The notes under the pieces: generated by a model | What the model saw: only the letters and a program-made list of their open reading frames with translations | Told to the model about the DNA's origin: nothing | The model's database searches: none | Made by a program: the position numbers and the translations under genes | Shown: positions 55,171-63,498 of the stretch, piece after piece | Position numbering within the stretch: position 1 is the first letter of the stretch | Layout: the number at the start of each line of letters is the position of its first letter | Assembly: GCF_024347675.1 (NCBI RefSeq) | Contig: NZ_AP024882.1 | Location: 620,001 to 684,000, forward strand | DNA length: 64,000 nucleotides | DNA from: Vibrio ishigakensis | Lineage (GTDB): Bacteria > Pseudomonadota > Gammaproteobacteria > Enterobacterales > Vibrionaceae | Direction of reading: 5' to 3'

Positions 55171-56025
55171 TTAGGCTGGTGTCTGCACCGACTTGCGATA
55201 CTCGCTCGGTGAGCAGCCTTTAAGCTTTAAAAAGTTACGATTGAAGCTACTCAAGCTATCAAAACCAGTCTCTATGGCAATCTGGCCAATCTGCTGCTGG
55301 CTGTTTATCAGTAGTCGGCACGCATCTTCGATTCGAACATTGTTGAGATAGGTGAGAAAGCTAATCGACATGGACTTTTTAAACCAGCGGCAAAAAGCTG
55401 GGCTGGTCATATTGGCGTGGCTTGCCACAGTATCCACCGACAGTGACTCGCCTTTGTTGTCGTGAATAAAGGCAAGTACCCGATTGAGCTTCTCGTAGCG
55501 CTGCTTCTCGATATCGTATTTAGTGAATTTTACCGAGGACAAAACCTTTGGCGCATGGCGCTGGCTCTCCTGAACCAGTTCGTGCAAAACGGTCAGCATA
55601 CGCACCATTTGTAGCGGTGGCTCGAGGTTTTCGATATCGAGCAGGTTTTCTTTGATTGCCAGTGGCATATCATCAAAGCGAAGCCCAAGTTTAGCCAAGT
55701 CGAGCAATTCACGAGTGGCCTTGAACTCTGGAAACGCCGACAAGAATTCACTGTGGAAGTGGATCACCATAAATTTGCAGTGCGGGTGTTCAGGTTCCAC
55801 GACTAGATCATGGGGAAGATCTTCACCCAGTAGCAGCAGCTGTCCGGCGGACAGAATATCTCGGCTATCTCCAACCAAGCTGCGGCAACTGCCCTCGATG
55901 GCGTAAATCAGCTCTATCTGTTTGTGATAGTGCCAATAAGGGTCCTGCTTTTTTAGGTGGATCGCATAACAAGAGAAGGTATGCGAATCCGTATGTTGTG
56001 GTAGAGGCTGTCTAATAGGCTGCAT
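55171..56025 (-). CDS. AraC-family transcriptional regulator
   Basis: A 284-residue activator with an N-terminal cupin-type ligand domain (PYWHYHKQIELIYAIEGSCRSLVGDSRDIL) and a C-terminal AraC DNA-binding domain (LSVDTVASHANMTSPAFCRWFKKSMSISFLTYLNNVRIEDA, then IGQIAIETGFDSLSSFNRNFLKLKGCSPSEYRK). It is convergent with the MocA pair and is the likely regulator of that cluster. Confidence 0.9.
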   Translation of the reverse strand: MQPIRQPLPQHTDSHTFSCYAIHLKKQDPYWHYHKQIELIYAIEGSCRSLVGDSRDILSAGQLLLLGEDLPHDLVVEPEHPHCKFMVIHFHSEFLSAFPEFKATRELLDLAKLGLRFDDMPLAIKENLLDIENLEPPLQMVRMLTVLHELVQESQRHAPKVLSSVKFTKYDIEKQRYEKLNRVLAFIHDNKGESLSVDTVASHANMTSPAFCRWFKKSMSISFLTYLNNVRIEDACRLLINSQQQIGQIAIETGFDSLSSFNRNFLKLKGCSPSEYRKSVQTPA

Positions 56026-56097
56026 GGCTCTTTGCTAAATAAAAGGTGTAACTGCTGCGATTCCCAAAAAGGGTGGGGAAAAGCAGGGGGCGGCAAT

Positions 56098-56130
56098 CAA
56101 AAAGAAAGCGACAAAATAAGGTCGCTTTCT
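56098..56130 (-). terminator. terminator of the LacI-family gene
   Basis: AGAAAGCGAC and GTCGCTTTCT form a 10-bp stem with an 8-base loop; on the minus strand TTTTTG follows, 25 bases after the repressor stop. Confidence 0.85.
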
Positions 56131-56154
56131 CCATTAGTAAAATAAGAAGCCTTG

Positions 56155-57171
56155 CTAGTAGGTGCTATGGCTCTGAGCGCCGGTGGATTGTCGCACTACG
56201 AGTTTGGGTGAGATGATGATCCTGCGCTGAGGCTCATCATTACCCTCGATGCGCTCTACCAATGCCTTGGCAGCGCGCCGACCGATCTCGGTGGCCGATA
56301 CCGACACCGTGGTGAGGTCTGGGTAGGACTCTCTCGCCTCTGGTACATCATCGAATCCGGTTACCGCGAAATCTTTACCGGGGAACAACCCTTTTGCGTG
56401 CAGTGCGTTCATTACCCCAAAGGCGATCACATCTTGGTGGCATACGACTGCAGTCACCTTGTGGTGATATTGCAGGATATAGCGGATGGCTTCGGCACCG
56501 CCTCGACGAGTAGACGGGGATGGTACTATGTAGCGCGGATTAGGGGAAATTCCGTGCTCCATCAGTTTTGCCATGTATCCCGCTAATCGACTCGAACGCG
56601 TCATCGACCCTTCCTCACCACCAACAAATGCGATGTGGCGATGACCAAGGTCAATCAGGTGCTTGGTGACCAGCTGTGCACCATAAAAGTTGTCGGTACC
56701 GACAAAGTCCAGGTCGGTGCCATCGATAGGTCGTACAGATAACACGATAGATAGCTGGCGCTTTTTTAGGGTATCGAGTAGGCGAACATCAAAGTTTGGT
56801 GTCGGACAAAGAATTAGACCTGAGGTGTTGTAGCTGAGCATGTTCTCAATGAACTTCTCTTGTTTCTCCTTAGAGTTACCAGAGATAGCCAGAAACAGCA
56901 GTTTATTGATGCTTTCTATGTGCTCATTAACCCCGGTGGTTAACTGGCTGAAGAAAGGGTTGGTTATGTCGTTAACCAGTAGGGCTATCTGGTTATTATT
57001 TCGCGATCTCAGGTTGGCGGCGGACTGGTTATAGATATAGCCAAGTTCGTCTACAGCTTTGAGAACACGGTCACGGGTTTTTTCTGAAATTCGACCTTTA
57101 TTCCTCAAAACCATGGAAATGGTTGCGGTGGAAACACCGCAATATTGAGCTAGGTCAACAATAGTCGTCAT
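56155..57171 (-). CDS. LacI-family repressor of the maltodextrin-type operon
   Basis: A 338-residue repressor: DNA-binding part TTIVDLAQYCGVSTATISMVLRNKGRISEKTRDRV, then a periplasmic-binding-like sugar domain. The recognition helix (TATISM) differs from the common residues, which fits the unusual A/T-centred operator GGTTAA...TTAACC seen at 57200 and 57300. It is divergent from the ABC-glycosidase operon. I see no ribosome binding site before its ATG. Maltodextrin or a related oligosaccharide is the probable inducer. Confidence 0.88.
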   Translation of the reverse strand: MTTIVDLAQYCGVSTATISMVLRNKGRISEKTRDRVLKAVDELGYIYNQSAANLRSRNNNQIALLVNDITNPFFSQLTTGVNEHIESINKLLFLAISGNSKEKQEKFIENMLSYNTSGLILCPTPNFDVRLLDTLKKRQLSIVLSVRPIDGTDLDFVGTDNFYGAQLVTKHLIDLGHRHIAFVGGEEGSMTRSSRLAGYMAKLMEHGISPNPRYIVPSPSTRRGGAEAIRYILQYHHKVTAVVCHQDVIAFGVMNALHAKGLFPGKDFAVTGFDDVPEARESYPDLTTVSVSATEIGRRAAKALVERIEGNDEPQRRIIISPKLVVRQSTGAQSHSTY

Positions 57172-57199
57172 CGGGGGAAGTGCCGTTCGTTATTATAAT

Positions 57200-57316
57200 G
57201 GTTAATCATTTAACCTAATCATATATCGGATCAATCATATAAAGTGTGAATCGGGTCAAGTTAAGTGTTGCATAACAATAATGGGCATTGTTCTTGAGAG
57301 GTTAAACATTTTAACC
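57200..57316. promoter_or_regulatory. paired LacI-type operators with CRP-like site
   Basis: GGTTAATCATTTAACC (57200-57215, 4-base centre) and GGTTAAACATTTTAACC (57300-57316, 5-base centre) start exactly 100 bp apart. Between them TGTGA-ATCGGG-TCAAG (57245-57260) matches 8 of 10 CRP positions. TTGAGA lies directly before the second operator, which would then fill the spacer of the ABC-operon promoter. The same layout recurs at 63835-63951. Confidence 0.75.
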
Positions 57317-57455
57317 ATGTAACCGGATTCCCCTTCCGTTAGTTAGCATGAAGCCATGTAGTTGAAGTGAAAATAGCGCTCTGTCGGAGATGACGAGCCT
57401 ATCTCGCTTAGCAACCCTACAAACTAATAAATAATAAAGTTGATAGGTAACAATT

Positions 57456-58571
57456 ATGGCAAGTGTGCAGTTACACTCAGTGATAAAAAGCTATGAAAAT
57501 GGCTTTAACGCAGTCAAAGGCATCGATCTAGATATTAAAGACGGCGAGTTTATGGTCTTTGTTGGACCATCAGGTTGTGCGAAATCAACCACCCTAAGAA
57601 TGATTGCTGGCCTAGAGGCTATCACCGATGGTGAGGTGAAGATTGGTGGTCGAACCGTCAACATGGTCCCAGCGAAAGATCGCGGCGTAGCCATGGTGTT
57701 TCAGGACTACGCTCTGTATCCGCACAAAACCGTATACGACAACATGGCGTTCAGCTTGAAGATCAGCAAGATGCCAAAAGATGAAATCGATCGTCGCGTG
57801 CAAGAGGCGGCGAAAGAGCTGGAAATCACAGATCTGCTGATGCGTAAGCCTAAAGAGATGTCTGGGGGCCAGCGTCAGCGTGTAGCGGTAGGCCGTGCTA
57901 TCGTGCGTAAGCCAGACGTATTCCTATTCGATGAGCCTCTCTCAAACCTTGATGCAAAATTGCGTGTCTCTATGCGCGCTAAGATCTCAAAACTGCATCA
58001 GAAGCTCAAGAAGCAAGGTAGCCCAGCGACCATGATCTACGTAACCCACGATCAGATTGAAGCGCTGACTCTAGGTGATCGTATCTGCGTGTTGAATCAA
58101 GGTGAGATCATGCAGGTAGATACACCATCAAATCTGTACAAGTATCCAAAAAACAAGTTTGTAGCGGGCTTTATTGGCACACCGCCTATGAACCTGATCG
58201 ATTGTGTACTGGACGAAGAGAAAGGCGAAGCGTATGTGGAGCCAGTCCCTGGAGAGAAAATCGCAATTCCACAAAACAGTAACCTAATGCCATATATGGG
58301 CGGGAAGGTATGTTTCGGTATCCGCCCTGAGCATGTTCAAGTGGTTCCGCATGATGAAGCAGGTGCTATCGACGGCAAGCTTTTGGTGGTTGAAAACATG
58401 GGTGACGAGAAATATCTGCACTTTAGAGTCGGTGCAGGTACAGTGATCTCAAAGATGGCGGACATTGATATCGATCCAAGCGATGTTGGCTTCAACTACA
58501 AGCTGAAATTTAATACTCAGTTTAGCCATGTATTTGATGTAAATACGGAAGAGAACGTAACTCTGAAGTAA
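57456..58571 (+). CDS. sugar ABC transporter ATP-binding protein (MsmX/UgpC/MalK type)
   Basis: A 371-residue ATPase: Walker [15 protein letters not shown]-loop [14 protein letters not shown], signature [15 protein letters not shown], Walker [17 protein letters not shown], and a C-terminal OB-type MalK domain ([11 protein letters not shown]). It has Cys in Walker A where Gly-Ser-Gly-Cys-Gly-Lys is normal (GCAKST). It energises the two permeases that follow and is first in the operon. Confidence 0.93.
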   Translation: MASVQLHSVIKSYENGFNAVKGIDLDIKDGEFMVFVGPSGCAKSTTLRMIAGLEAITDGEVKIGGRTVNMVPAKDRGVAMVFQDYALYPHKTVYDNMAFSLKISKMPKDEIDRRVQEAAKELEITDLLMRKPKEMSGGQRQRVAVGRAIVRKPDVFLFDEPLSNLDAKLRVSMRAKISKLHQKLKKQGSPATMIYVTHDQIEALTLGDRICVLNQGEIMQVDTPSNLYKYPKNKFVAGFIGTPPMNLIDCVLDEEKGEAYVEPVPGEKIAIPQNSNLMPYMGGKVCFGIRPEHVQVVPHDEAGAIDGKLLVVENMGDEKYLHFRVGAGTVISKMADIDIDPSDVGFNYKLKFNTQFSHVFDVNTEENVTLK

Positions 58572-58631
58572 GTGGTGAACATCGCAAACTCTAGTGAGTT
58601 TGTGAGATGAGAATTAAATAAGGTTTCTATT

Positions 58632-59921
58632 ATGCATGTACACGAAAGTTTGCCACGGAAAAGTAGCTTTAATCTTTTGCACTTTTTAGTGATGGGAAGT
58701 GCACAAATAAAAAGAGGCGACCAGATCAAGGGTGTTTTCCTACTGGTTATACAGCTACTTTTTATTTTCTATATCCCGCAATTTATCCATTCAATCAATG
58801 GCTTAATCACTCTAGGTGAGGTGACTCAACAGCGCAATGGCTTCGAGGTTATTCAGGGGGATAACTCGATCCACTTGCTGGTGGAAGGGGTAGTAATGGC
58901 GTCATTCCTAGTGATGTTTATTACCTTGTATGTCTTTAATGTTAAAGACTCCCTAAGAGATGTGCCTTATTGCCGAATTTCGGTTAAGCAGCAATTTAAA
59001 AATATCTATGAAGAATATTTCCCTGCTCTGGCATTAACACCGGCGGCAATTGCGACTCTATTCTTTATCATATTGCCAATTATCATCACTGCGATGGTGG
59101 CGCTGACAAACTACTCTGCACCTAACTATATTCCGCCAAGGAATCTGGTTGACTGGGTCGGTCTTGAAAACTTCTTCAGACTTTCCAGCGCGAAAGGTTG
59201 GTCAAGCACCTTTATCTCCATCACTATCTGGACGCTGATTTGGGCGACCACAGTGACAATTTTGACCTACGCGGTTGGCTTTATGATGTCGAGCGCGGTG
59301 GAGAACCGTCAGGTTAAGTTCAAGGGCATGTGGCGTCTTATCCTTATATTGCCTTATGCCATCCCTGCGTTCGTTAGCTTGCTCTCGTTCCGCCTGATGC
59401 TAAACGGTATCGGCCCGGTAAACGACTTCCTAGCTTCTATTGGCATTGGTTCGATTGCCTTTTTGACTGACCCTCTGTATGCCAAGTTGGTGTGTATCTT
59501 TGTGGGTGTATGGCTGGGTAGCCCTTTCTATATGCTGCTGATCACTAGTGCTAAAACCAATATCCCTGCCAACCTGTATGAGGCGAGTGAGGTAGATGGT
59601 GCGAGTCGATTCCAACAGTTCAGAGAGATCACCTTACCACTGGTTCTCCAGCAAACCGCACCGACGCTGGTGATGAACTTTGCAATGAACTTTAACAACA
59701 TGGGTATCGTGTATCTGATCACAGATGGTGGACCTATTAATACCGACTACGTGTATGCAGGCCACACGGACATCCTGATCTCATGGATCTACAAAATGAC
59801 GCTTGAATTTAAGCAATATCAGATGGCATCGGTAGTATCTATCCTGATCTTCTTGTTCCTATCCGTCATCGCAATCTGGCAATTCCGCCGCATGAAGTCG
59901 TTTAAGGAAGAGGTAGCGTAA
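58632..59921 (+). CDS. sugar ABC transporter permease, MalF type
   Basis: A 429-residue inner-membrane subunit with about eight helices: an N-terminal extension with two to three helices (FLLVIQLLFIFYIPQF; VVMASFLVMFITLYVF) and the permease core with the EAA loop YEASEVDGASRFQQFREITLPLV. Its length and N-terminal extension resemble MalC/GanP permeases of Gram-positive maltodextrin/galactan importers more than E. coli MalF (514 residues). Confidence 0.92.
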   Translation: MHVHESLPRKSSFNLLHFLVMGSAQIKRGDQIKGVFLLVIQLLFIFYIPQFIHSINGLITLGEVTQQRNGFEVIQGDNSIHLLVEGVVMASFLVMFITLYVFNVKDSLRDVPYCRISVKQQFKNIYEEYFPALALTPAAIATLFFIILPIIITAMVALTNYSAPNYIPPRNLVDWVGLENFFRLSSAKGWSSTFISITIWTLIWATTVTILTYAVGFMMSSAVENRQVKFKGMWRLILILPYAIPAFVSLLSFRLMLNGIGPVNDFLASIGIGSIAFLTDPLYAKLVCIFVGVWLGSPFYMLLITSAKTNIPANLYEASEVDGASRFQQFREITLPLVLQQTAPTLVMNFAMNFNNMGIVYLITDGGPINTDYVYAGHTDILISWIYKMTLEFKQYQMASVVSILIFLFLSVIAIWQFRRMKSFKEEVA

Positions 59922-59925
59922 GGTT

Positions 59926-60756
59926 ATGAATAATAAACTGACATTCGAAGGCATCATTTCGTATGCATTCCTTATCATAATAAGTGCGTTAGTGCTTACC
60001 CCTGTTGGCTGGATCGTGATTTCCTCCTTTAAGTCCAGTGCGTCTCTGTTCTCTTCAGAGCCACTCGACTGGAGCACACTGAACTTCGACAACTACCGCA
60101 AGCTACTGGATACCAAGTACTTGCAGTGGTATTGGAACACCTTCTATGTGGCGACAGCGAATACCTTGCTGAACCTTATCTTCGTGACCATTACCGCTTA
60201 TGTATTCTCACGTTATAAGTTCAAGGCTAAGCGTCACGTTATGATGGGTATTCTGGTGTTACAGATGTTCCCTGCCTTCCTGTCTATGACGGCGATCTAT
60301 GTCATCTTGACGCGTATGGCGCTCATTGACAGCTACTGGGGCTTGCTGATTGTTTACAGTGCCGCGACGCTGCCGTTCAATGCTTGGTTGGTAAAAGGCT
60401 TCTTCGATGCTATTCCACGCTCGCTGGACGAGGCCGCAACTCTGGATGGGGCAGGACACCTGCGAATCTTTGTTGAGATTATCTTGCCACTGGCAAAACC
60501 TATCCTGGTATTCATTGCGCTGACCTCGTTCACCGCACCTTGGATGGACTTCATCTTACCAAGTATCATTTTGCGCTCAGAAGACAAGATGACGCTAGCT
60601 GTGGGCATATTTGGTTGGATTCAGTCGCAGTCAGCTGAGAACTACAAGCTGTTTACAGCAGGTGCCATCTTGGTTGCGATTCCAATCGGCAGTCTATTCA
60701 TTTTCATGCAAAAACACATTTCAAAAGGTTTAACAGGCGGAGCGGTTAAGGGTTAA
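59926..60756 (+). CDS. sugar ABC transporter permease, MalG type
   Basis: A 276-residue permease with six helices and the EAA loop ALDEAATLDGAGHLRIFVEIILPL (read as RSLDEAATLDGAG). It ends KHISKGLTGGAVKG, the conserved MalG tail that docks on the ATPase. It starts 4 bases after malF-type and ends 2 bases before the glycosidase gene. Confidence 0.94.
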   Translation: MNNKLTFEGIISYAFLIIISALVLTPVGWIVISSFKSSASLFSSEPLDWSTLNFDNYRKLLDTKYLQWYWNTFYVATANTLLNLIFVTITAYVFSRYKFKAKRHVMMGILVLQMFPAFLSMTAIYVILTRMALIDSYWGLLIVYSAATLPFNAWLVKGFFDAIPRSLDEAATLDGAGHLRIFVEIILPLAKPILVFIALTSFTAPWMDFILPSIILRSEDKMTLAVGIFGWIQSQSAENYKLFTAGAILVAIPIGSLFIFMQKHISKGLTGGAVKG

Positions 60757-60758
60757 TT

Positions 60759-62498
60759 ATGGACGCATTAAGTACTATTTTTCACACAGGTTCAGGTCGT
60801 GATTGCTATGCATTCGATAATGACACCATTCATATTCGTCTGCAGACAGGCATCGACATTGCCACTAAGGTGTGCCTATGGGTTGGTGACCCGTATGTAT
60901 GGGACATGTCATCGGACAATAAAGAACTTCGTGGCTGGAACGGTGGTGAAGAGATCGAGATGAAACTAGAAGCCACTACTGACCACAGCCAGCATTGGTT
61001 TGCTGACTACAAGGCAGACAGAAAGCGTGCTCGCTATGGCTTTATCGTTTACTTGAATGATGGTCGTCGTATGTTGGTCGGTGAGTCGTTCAGCGCTGAC
61101 ATCACAGATGCAAAATCCGCAGATAGAGAACTGAAGACCCTTTATAACTTCTTCTGTTTCCCTTACATAGTGCCATCAGATGTGATCAAGACACCGCAAT
61201 GGGTGAAAGAGACTATCTGGTATCAAGTCTATCCTGAGCGATTCTTTAATGGTGATCCATCTTGTGACCCTTTGGGCTGCCTGCCTTGGGGGACGGAGAA
61301 CACCAACGTCGGTCAAACTGGTGGCGACTTGTGGGGCATCATCCAGAAATTGGATTATCTGCAAGAGTTGGGTATCACAGGGGTGTATTTCTGTCCTGTG
61401 TTTACCGCGGAGTCTAGCCATAAGTATGACACCATCGATTACTACTCGGTAGATCCTACCTTTGGCGGGAACAAAGCACTTAAGACACTGATCGAAGAGG
61501 CGCACAAGCGTGGTATCAGAGTCATGCTGGATGCGGTGTATAACCATATTGGGCATAAATCGCCGATTTGGCAGGATGTGATCGTTAATGGTGAAAACTC
61601 TAAATACGCAGACTGGTTCTATATCAATCGCTTCCCTGTGGAGCATGACAAGAATGAGTACGATGACAACGGTGTGCTGAACTACGAGTCGTTTGCCGAC
61701 AACGTTTCTATGCCTAAGCTAAACGTTCAGAATCCAGAGTGTCGTGATTATCTATTGGCGGTAACCAAGTACTGGACCGAGAACTATGATATCGATGGTT
61801 GGCGTTTGGACGTGGCTGCCGAGGTTGGGCATGAGTTTTGGCGTGATTTCCGACGCACGGTGAAGGCCATCAACCCAGAGTGTTACATCTTAGGTGAGAT
61901 CTGGCACGGAGGTATGAACTGGCTTCGTGGCGAGCAGTATGATGCGTTGATGAACTACCCACTGAGCCAGCCAGCGATTGACTTCTTTGCCAACCAAGAC
62001 ATCAACAAAGGAGAGATGGTCAGTCGTGTTAATACGGCGAACCTCATGTATCCAAAGCCTATTCAAGAGGTAATGCTTAATCTGGTGGATAGCCATGATA
62101 CGTCACGCATCAAGACCTTGTGTGATGGTGATGAACGTAGGGCTAAGCTGTTGTTTGCCTTCTTGTTTACTCAACCTGGAAGCCCATGTATTTTCTATGG
62201 CTCAGAGATAGGCATGCAGGGTACCATTAACATGTCGGCCCGTAACTGCATGGACTGGAGTGAAGAGGCACATCAAAGTCCGATGAAGCCGTTTATCAAG
62301 AGCCTAATCGAGCTCAGAAAAGAAAACGGTCACTTTATCGGACACAGCCTAGAATGGCTGGAGACTGGCGCGGAAAAAGTGGTGGCGTACAGGATCGGTA
62401 ACTTGTTGGTGATTCTAAGTAACAGTGACCAAGCGGAAACGGCTGAGATTCAAGGCCAACGTTTTGAGCTTGAACCTTACGGATTACGCTTGAGCTAA
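60759..62498 (+). CDS. GH13 alpha-glycosidase (neopullulanase/cyclomaltodextrinase type)
   Basis: A 579-residue cytoplasmic enzyme that hydrolyses imported maltodextrins. Residues 1 to about 120 look like a CBM34-type N-terminal domain, followed by the catalytic barrel with the four GH13 regions: LDAVYNHIG, GWRLDVAAE (nucleophile D351), ILGEIWH (acid/base E380) and LVDSHDTSR (D447). It has no signal peptide. It is translationally linked to the ABC permease genes, so import and cleavage are co-expressed. Confidence 0.93.
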   Translation: MDALSTIFHTGSGRDCYAFDNDTIHIRLQTGIDIATKVCLWVGDPYVWDMSSDNKELRGWNGGEEIEMKLEATTDHSQHWFADYKADRKRARYGFIVYLNDGRRMLVGESFSADITDAKSADRELKTLYNFFCFPYIVPSDVIKTPQWVKETIWYQVYPERFFNGDPSCDPLGCLPWGTENTNVGQTGGDLWGIIQKLDYLQELGITGVYFCPVFTAESSHKYDTIDYYSVDPTFGGNKALKTLIEEAHKRGIRVMLDAVYNHIGHKSPIWQDVIVNGENSKYADWFYINRFPVEHDKNEYDDNGVLNYESFADNVSMPKLNVQNPECRDYLLAVTKYWTENYDIDGWRLDVAAEVGHEFWRDFRRTVKAINPECYILGEIWHGGMNWLRGEQYDALMNYPLSQPAIDFFANQDINKGEMVSRVNTANLMYPKPIQEVMLNLVDSHDTSRIKTLCDGDERRAKLLFAFLFTQPGSPCIFYGSEIGMQGTINMSARNCMDWSEEAHQSPMKPFIKSLIELRKENGHFIGHSLEWLETGAEKVVAYRIGNLLVILSNSDQAETAEIQGQRFELEPYGLRLS

Positions 62499-62509
62499 TC
62501 TGAGAAATT

Positions 62510-62541
62510 AAGGCACATCAAGCTCGATGTGCCTTTTTTAG
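62510..62541 (+). terminator. terminator after the GH13 gene
   Basis: AAGGCACATC and GATGTGCCTT form a 10-bp stem with a 6-base loop followed by TTTTT. It separates the ABC-glycosidase operon from the SGNH hydrolase gene, which may be expressed by read-through. Confidence 0.9.
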
Positions 62542-62565
62542 TTTGTTGCATGCTAAGGAGATTTT

Positions 62566-63141
62566 ATGGATGTCGACAACCAAAACTGTCCGGTGGATAA
62601 ATATCTGGCACAGACGCGATTGTTTGACGAGCTAGTGCAGGCTTCGGATTGGGTATTCCTCGGAGATAGCATTACCAATGCTGGTCGTTGGGGGGAGCTG
62701 TTTCCTTCTAAGCGTGTCGCGAATAGGGGTATAGATGGCGACACTATAGTAGGTATGCTCGGAAGACTAGACTCTGTACTTGCTACTGAGCCCGACACGG
62801 TTTTCTTGCTTGCTGGTATCAATGACATTGCCCAAGACCGAACGCCTGAGCGCATCATGGAAAGTTACCGAAAGGTGGTGGATACTCTGACTAAGCAAGG
62901 TGTTCGTGTCGTATTGCAATCAACCATTTTGACCAATAACCCTGATTGGAATCAGAGTGTTGATAAGCTCAATGGTCTGATTGAAGAGCTGGCTAGATCG
63001 CAAGGTCTTACCCTGATCGATCTAAATAGTTTGTTTGCTGAGCGCGGCACAATTAAATCAGAGGCCACGTTTGACGGCGTACATCTGCAAGGGGATATGT
63101 ATCTGCAGTGGCGCGATAAACTGCTTGCTGAGGCGGTGTAA
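62566..63141 (+). CDS. SGNH/GDSL-family hydrolase
   Basis: A 191-residue cytoplasmic esterase-fold protein: block I VFLGDSITNAGRWGELF (Ser), block III FLLAGINDIAQDRTP (Gly-x-Asn-Asp), block V FDGVHLQGDMY (Asp and His). There is no signal peptide. Position after the maltodextrin genes suggests a sugar deacetylase, which is inference. AAGGAGAT precedes the ATG. Confidence 0.88.
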   Translation: MDVDNQNCPVDKYLAQTRLFDELVQASDWVFLGDSITNAGRWGELFPSKRVANRGIDGDTIVGMLGRLDSVLATEPDTVFLLAGINDIAQDRTPERIMESYRKVVDTLTKQGVRVVLQSTILTNNPDWNQSVDKLNGLIEELARSQGLTLIDLNSLFAERGTIKSEATFDGVHLQGDMYLQWRDKLLAEAV

Positions 63142-63160
63142 TTCTACTGTATCATCTAGG

Positions 63161-63188
63161 GTTGCGGCACCGTATGCAGCGCCGCAAC
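63161..63188. other. GC-rich hairpin between convergent genes
   Basis: GTTGCGGC and GCCGCAAC pair with a 12-base loop, 20 bases after the SGNH stop and 20 bases before the stop of the convergent lipoprotein gene. There is no T-run; it may be a weak bidirectional terminator. Confidence 0.55.
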
Positions 63189-63207
63189 TCACTGACCTTG
63201 CGCGAGG

Positions 63208-63498
63208 TTAGTTATGTGATGATTGATAGCGGGTTTGAGAAGTGATTCTATTTCGCTGGCTGTTATATCGATCAAAGCTTGGCTTATTTTCACGACCAAG
63301 TTCATAACGCGCAACATATTCCGAATTAACATTGCGGCACAAGCCATCGTATGGAAGCTGCTCTTTCCCTGCTTTATATCCATCTTGCTGACAAATCTCA
63401 TTGATTTGCTCTTGAGACAGATTAGCGTGATTGTTTCCTCCAGCGCATCCCACAATTGAACCACCTAATAGTAAAACAAATAACACTTTCTTAAACAT
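63208..63498 (-). CDS. small lipoprotein, DUF2799-like
   Basis: A 96-residue protein with lipobox IVGC (Cys 18) and the sequence EICQQDGYKAGKEQLPYDGLCRNVNSEYVARYELGREN, where the GYxxG, a mid Cys and YxxGRE recall DUF2799-type lipoproteins, shortened. An overlapping leftward frame in another register is a shadow. AAGGAGCC precedes the ATG. The function is unknown. Confidence 0.75.
   Translation of the reverse strand: MFKKVLFVLLLGGSIVGCAGGNNHANLSQEQINEICQQDGYKAGKEQLPYDGLCRNVNSEYVARYELGRENKPSFDRYNSQRNRITSQTRYQSSHN

Noticed and set aside
63189..63464. 91-codon leftward ORF overlapping the small lipoprotein
   Set aside because: Alternative frame; the lipoprotein frame has a lipobox, a ribosome binding site and DUF2799-like residues.
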